Origin: Fimbriiglobus sp.
Lineage (GTDB): Bacteria > Planctomycetota > Planctomycetia > Gemmatales > Gemmataceae
DNA: 9,051 nt
Direction: 5' to 3'
NCBI GenBank assembly: GCA_025352585.1
Contig: JANXTD010000085.1
Coordinates: 1 to 9,051 of the forward strand
Shown here: positions 6,185 through 9,051 of the stretch, one piece after another
Position numbering within the stretch: position 1 is the first letter of the stretch
Layout: the number at the start of each line of letters is the position of its first letter
Made by a program: the position numbers and the translations under genes
Notes under the pieces: generated by a model
The model's input: only the letters and a program-made list of their open reading frames with translations
Told to the model about the DNA's origin: nothing
Database searches by the model: none

Positions 6185-7311
6185 CTCGTCGGCTCCGGCG
6201 CGGGGTCGGCGTTGAGGCGCTGCACGGCCCGGCGGGCCCGGTCGAGGGTCGCTTGCGGCAACTTGACGTAGCCGAGGCTTTGGCTCAGCCCTTGCCCCTG
6301 GCCCGGCGCGTCGTCGAGGCAGTACTCCAGCACCGACCGCAGGGCGTCGCCGACGCGGCGGTCGGCGTAGCGGGTGCGGGTCACGGCCCAGGTGAAGGTC
6401 ACGATCGGGTAGGCGCAGGCCGCCTTGGGGTCGGGGACCGTGGTGCCGAACACGTCGTTGAAGACGGCCTCTTCGAGGCCGACGCGGGCGTGCTCGCTGG
6501 CCGGCGGGAGGTACGCCCCGGAGTGGTTCTGAAGCCGCGCCACCTTGAGGCCCGACAGTTGGGCGTAGCCGGCTTCGAGGTAGCCGAACGCCCCCGGCGT
6601 CTGCGCGACCAGGGCGGCGACCCCCGAGTTGCCCTTGCCGCCGATGCCGGCCTTCCACTGCGGGGTCTTGCTCGCGCCGGGGCCGTCCGGCGACTTCGCC
6701 AGCGGGCTGCCCGGCTTGCGGTCCTTGGCCAGCTTCCAGCGGTCGTCGATGGCGTTGAGGTGCGTCGTGAACACGAAGGTCGTGCCGCTGCTCTCGGCGC
6801 GGCGGACGAAGGTGATCGGCAGGTGCGGCAACTCGACGCCGGGGTTGGCGTCGTGCAGCGCCTCGTCGTCCCAGTGGGTGACCTCGCCCAGCGCCATGCC
6901 GACGTAGACCTTGCGGGGCAACTTCAGCTCGGGGTTGCCCGGCAGGTTGTAGCACAAGGCGACCGCGCCGCCGGTGATCGGCACCTGCATCAACTCGACG
7001 GGCCGGCCCTCGCGCTCGGCGATCGCCTTGGCGACCTCGCCGAGTTTGGTTTTCGACAGCGCCTCGTCGGACTCGGCGAAGTGGGTCAGCCCGGCTTGGA
7101 GTTGGTTGACGCCGGCCCCGCTGCCGATGGCCTGGTAGTTGACGCGGACTTCGGGGTGGGCGAGGTTGTAGTCGAGGAACCAGCGCTTCGAGAGCGGGGC
7201 CGGGAAGGTCGCCCCCGCGCCTTGGACCGTGACGGCGTCCGACGGGGCACACGACAGCGGCATCACGGCCACGCCGGCGAGCACGACCAGCAAGCTCAAG
7301 CGTCGGAACAT
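6181..7311 (-). CDS. pstS: Phosphate-binding protein PstS
   Basis: Extracytoplasmic phosphate receptor of the Pst transporter (376 aa). Start ATG 7311 is chosen because it begins a signal peptide (MFRRLSLLVVLAGVAVMPLS, Cys21); the frame is open further upstream, but only to a TTG with no export signal. Cys21 suggests a lipoprotein, although the lipobox is imperfect (MPLS-C, Pro at -3). Phosphate-pocket segments are all present: GAGATFPAPL (Thr35, Phe36), IGSGAG (Ser64), ESDEAL (Asp82), and the phosphate loop RRAESSGTTF (Arg171, Ser175-Gly176-Thr177). Also seen are MQVPITGGAVALCYNL, GEVTHWDD, GNSGVAALVAQTPGAFGYLE and the C-terminal GYVKLP. No ribosome binding site is visible. First gene of the operon, overlapping pstC by 4 bp. 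Confidence 0.95.
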   Translation of the reverse strand: MFRRLSLLVVLAGVAVMPLSCAPSDAVTVQGAGATFPAPLSKRWFLDYNLAHPEVRVNYQAIGSGAGVNQLQAGLTHFAESDEALSKTKLGEVAKAIAEREGRPVELMQVPITGGAVALCYNLPGNPELKLPRKVYVGMALGEVTHWDDEALHDANPGVELPHLPITFVRRAESSGTTFVFTTHLNAIDDRWKLAKDRKPGSPLAKSPDGPGASKTPQWKAGIGGKGNSGVAALVAQTPGAFGYLEAGYAQLSGLKVARLQNHSGAYLPPASEHARVGLEEAVFNDVFGTTVPDPKAACAYPIVTFTWAVTRTRYADRRVGDALRSVLEYCLDDAPGQGQGLSQSLGYVKLPQATLDRARRAVQRLNADPAPEPTR

Positions 7312-7828
7312 GGGGTGCGATACCCGGACCGGGGGGCGCGAGGCATTACCATCCTGCACCCGAACCCCGGCGTGTCTAGACGCCCCCCGGCGGATTGGCC
7401 GATCCTTCTTCAAACCTACTCACAGCCCCCGGCGGGCGACCCCGAGACGAGCCACAATCCGCGACAGTAGCCCTATCAGATCTAATCTTAAATATTGAGT
7501 CGGGCGATGATTGATACTCGGATCGCAATCGCGCGGCAGCCGATCTTCCCCGGATCTTCATTGACCGAGTCTTGTCTCCACACCACGTTGTGGTTAGCAT
7601 TCCTTAAGAACTCCAGGGGACTCTCCATCCCTTCCCTTGAGACTTGTTGGTTGGAATCGAGTCAGGTCGGTTGCCGAGCCGGCGTCGAACCGGTCGGCCC
7701 AGACACTCCGCAGTCCGGGACCACACCCTGGGCTGCCCCCGACGGGGAAACGTGCGAGCTTGAATGTCGAGTTCAGGTGAGCCTCTTCTGTTTCCGCGCC
7801 CGCAATATCCCCTACATTCAGGAGTGCC
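7312..7828. other. Divergent intergenic region upstream of pstS and the DUF1559 gene (517 bp)
   Basis: Open frames here look non-coding: no recognisable motif, no ribosome site, and composition unlike the flanking genes. The pstS side holds an inverted repeat, CCGGGGGGCG (7329-7338) and CGCCCCCCGG (7381-7390), with the 8-bp palindrome GTCTAGAC (7374-7381) next to the second arm. A markedly AT-rich island lies at about 7471-7500 (around AGATCTAATCTTAAATATTG). ACCAC-GTT-GTGGT at 7582-7594 is operator-like. I could not place a convincing -35/-10 pair for either gene, nor a Pho box of the enterobacterial CTGTCAT type. Confidence 0.6.
7820..7824 (+). promoter_or_regulatory. Ribosome binding site of the DUF1559 gene
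   Basis: AGGAG four bases before the ATG at 7829. It fixes the start, which places the prepilin motif 12 residues into the protein. Confidence 0.7.
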
Positions 7829-8878
7829 ATGCGCACCCCCACTCGGCAAACCGTCCGGCCCGCGTTTACGCTGATCGAGTTACTCGTCGTCATCGCCATC
7901 ATCGCCATCCTGATTGGCCTGCTACTGCCCGCCGTGCAAAAGGTTCGCGAGGCGGCGGCCCGCATGAAGTGCAGTAACAACTTGAAGCAGATGGGGCTTG
8001 CGGTCCACAACTACGAGAGCGCGAACGGTTCCTTGCCGCCGGGGGCCGTTAACGGCCCCTCAGCGCTCGTACCCCACCCGGACCTCAGCGAGTTCTTCGT
8101 GAGCGGGACGACCTACGCCCGCCACGGCTTCCAGTCGGTGATGTTGCCTTACATTGAGCAAGCCAACGTCCTCACCGCGGTTGCCGGCGGTTACAACTTC
8201 AAACTCGACTGGTCCGACCCCGCCAACCGCCCGGCGATCAAAGTCCGCATCCCCACCTTCGAGTGCCCGTCGGTGCCGACGGCGCACCTCACGACGGGCA
8301 CACTCTCGTTCACCGCGACCGACGGCTCGGACACGGTCGCCACGGCCGACTACTTCCCGATTACGCGGACCAACAACAACTCGTCGGTCTGGACGGCCCC
8401 GGCCCCCGGCCCCGGCCTCGCGGCCTACCCCGGTGCCGACGCGATCCTGGGCGTCTTGCGCGTCAACGGCCGCACGCAGCTGCTCGCCATCACGGACGGC
8501 CTGAGTAACACGATGATGCTCGGCGAGAGCGGTGCCCGCGAGGAGCCGTGGGCGGTCGGCACGAAGCACACCGACCCCTCGTTCACGACGGTCCGCGGGG
8601 CCTGGGCCGCCGAGCAGAACACCATGACTTGCTCCGGGACGCAAGGCCCGCTCGCCCCGGCGACCAAGCCCGCCAAGGTCACGAGTGGAACCCAAGTCCC
8701 CACCGCCCTCACGATCAACGCGTACAACCAGGGCGAGCTTTACAGTTTCCACACCGGCGTGTGCAACGTCGCCTTCGGGGACGGCTCCGTGCGCGCGGTG
8801 AGGTCCGGGATGAGTCTCTCGGTGATGCTACTGCTCGCCGCCCGCGCCGACGGCCAGGTGATCCCCGGCGACTACTAA
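7829..8878 (+). CDS. DUF1559 family type II/IV pseudopilin-like protein
   Basis: A 349-aa exported protein with a prepilin-type N-terminus. A short positively charged leader (residues 1-12) ends in Ala12, followed by [20 protein letters not shown] with Phe13 at mature +1 and the conserved Glu17 at +5. Prepilin peptidase would cut after Ala12 (Gly is more usual) and methylate Phe13. The helix continues into the family pattern [36 protein letters not shown]. The C-terminus carries His308-X9-Asp318-Gly319 ([12 protein letters not shown]), the H-X9-DG motif of this planctomycete family. [11 protein letters not shown] in the middle is also typical. These proteins occur in tens to hundreds of copies in planctomycete genomes, and their role (pseudopilus, surface fibre or secretion) is unsettled. 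Good ribosome site; appears monocistronic; a repeat element follows at 8938. Confidence 0.95.
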   Translation: MRTPTRQTVRPAFTLIELLVVIAIIAILIGLLLPAVQKVREAAARMKCSNNLKQMGLAVHNYESANGSLPPGAVNGPSALVPHPDLSEFFVSGTTYARHGFQSVMLPYIEQANVLTAVAGGYNFKLDWSDPANRPAIKVRIPTFECPSVPTAHLTTGTLSFTATDGSDTVATADYFPITRTNNNSSVWTAPAPGPGLAAYPGADAILGVLRVNGRTQLLAITDGLSNTMMLGESGAREEPWAVGTKHTDPSFTTVRGAWAAEQNTMTCSGTQGPLAPATKPAKVTSGTQVPTALTINAYNQGELYSFHTGVCNVAFGDGSVRAVRSGMSLSVMLLLAARADGQVIPGDY

Positions 8879-8937
8879 CAGCGAGCGGCGTCGGCGAGTC
8901 CGGGTGCGGGCGACGCGTTTCGCGGCCTGTTCAGGCG

Positions 8938-9051
8938 AGCCGCCTGCGTGAGCGGGCGGGTTCTGGAACTCCCAGGGTCCGAACGCTCCTCAGTGGCAGG
9001 CCAGTCTGCGAGCCGTGAGCCTCGAGAACCCGCCCGCTCACGCAGGCGGCT
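8938..9051. repeat. Perfect 27-bp inverted repeat pair with GNRA hairpin arms (REPIN-like), reaching the window edge
   Basis: Left arm 8938-8964 (beginning AGCCGCCTGCGTGAGC) and right arm 9025-9051 are exact reverse complements, 60 bp apart. Each arm is itself palindromic: CCGCCTGC and GCGGGCGG (8940-8947, 8952-8959) pair over 8 bp (one U-G) around the tetraloop GTGA. The same fold appears on the - strand for the right arm. The element starts 60 bp after the DUF1559 stop, so it may also end that transcript. The right arm runs to the last base, so the true end of the repeat is not visible. Confidence 0.75.

Noticed and set aside
6185..7252. N-terminal extension of the pstC frame
   Set aside because: It overlaps pstS in another frame and reads as Arg/Pro-rich nonsense; the ATG at 6184 with a GGAG site and ATGA overlap is the real start.
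6253..7470. Open frame of 405 codons on the + strand over pstS
   Set aside because: Antisense to pstS, which has all phosphate-pocket motifs.
7312..7500. Possible Pho box (CTGTCGCGGATTGTGGC on the - strand near 7450-7468)
   Set aside because: Only one half resembles CTGTCAT and the second half does not match; too weak to call.
7495..7977. Open frame of 160 codons on the + strand and an opposing frame at 7594-8010
   Set aside because: No motif, no ribosome site, runs into the DUF1559 gene in another frame; amino-acid composition looks random.
1..9051. CRISPR array, toxin-antitoxin, restriction or other defence genes
   Set aside because: No regularly spaced direct repeats and no gene of such families was seen; the repeats present are inverted pairs.

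Overview
This window is GC-rich bacterial DNA, almost certainly from a planctomycete and probably a member of the Gemmataceae. The clearest pointers are a DUF1559 pilin-like protein with the H-X9-DG C-terminal motif (a family greatly expanded in Planctomycetota), a long acidic helix-turn-helix protein with a C-terminal membrane anchor of a kind I associate with this phylum, and a planctomycete-style tyrosine integrase tail. The taxonomic call is inference from protein style; no rRNA or marker gene is present.

Layout, left to right. (1) Positions 1-638 hold the C-terminal part of a tyrosine recombinase on the + strand. Its reading frame runs antisense through an intrinsic terminator (531-568) into a tRNA-Asp(GUC) gene on the - strand (584-657), which has its own promoter at 673-700. 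An integrase beside the 3' end of a tRNA is the usual border of an integrated element, so the element would lie mostly left of the window. (2) Positions 919-2565 encode a 548-aa protein with an N-terminal DNA-binding-like domain, a roughly 420-residue acidic linker with repeated FEL(S/T)LD motifs, and one transmembrane helix near the C-terminus. A long hairpin follows it. (3) Positions 2756-3145 encode a small basic protein of unknown function. (4) A 335-bp spacer between convergent genes contains a 32-bp inverted repeat pair. (5) Positions 3481-7311 on the - strand are the high-affinity phosphate ABC transporter operon in the order pstS-pstC-pstA-pstB, with 4-bp start/stop overlaps (ATGA, GTGA) between the first three genes and 8 bp before pstB. 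No phoU follows pstB. (6) A 517-bp spacer lies between divergently oriented genes. (7) Positions 7829-8878 encode the DUF1559 pilin-like protein. (8) The right edge holds a perfect 27-bp inverted repeat pair whose right arm ends on the last base of the window.

How it works together: the pst genes form one functional unit (lipoprotein-like phosphate binder, two permeases, ATPase). The other genes are not obviously linked to it. The most distinctive feature outside the genes is a pair of unrelated intergenic elements (3324-3455 and 8938-9051) built to the same plan: two inverted copies of a short unit, each unit able to fold into a GNRA-tetraloop hairpin, separated by a 60-68 bp spacer. This resembles REP/REPIN-type dispersed palindromes. 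No CRISPR array, defence system or biosynthetic cluster was seen.
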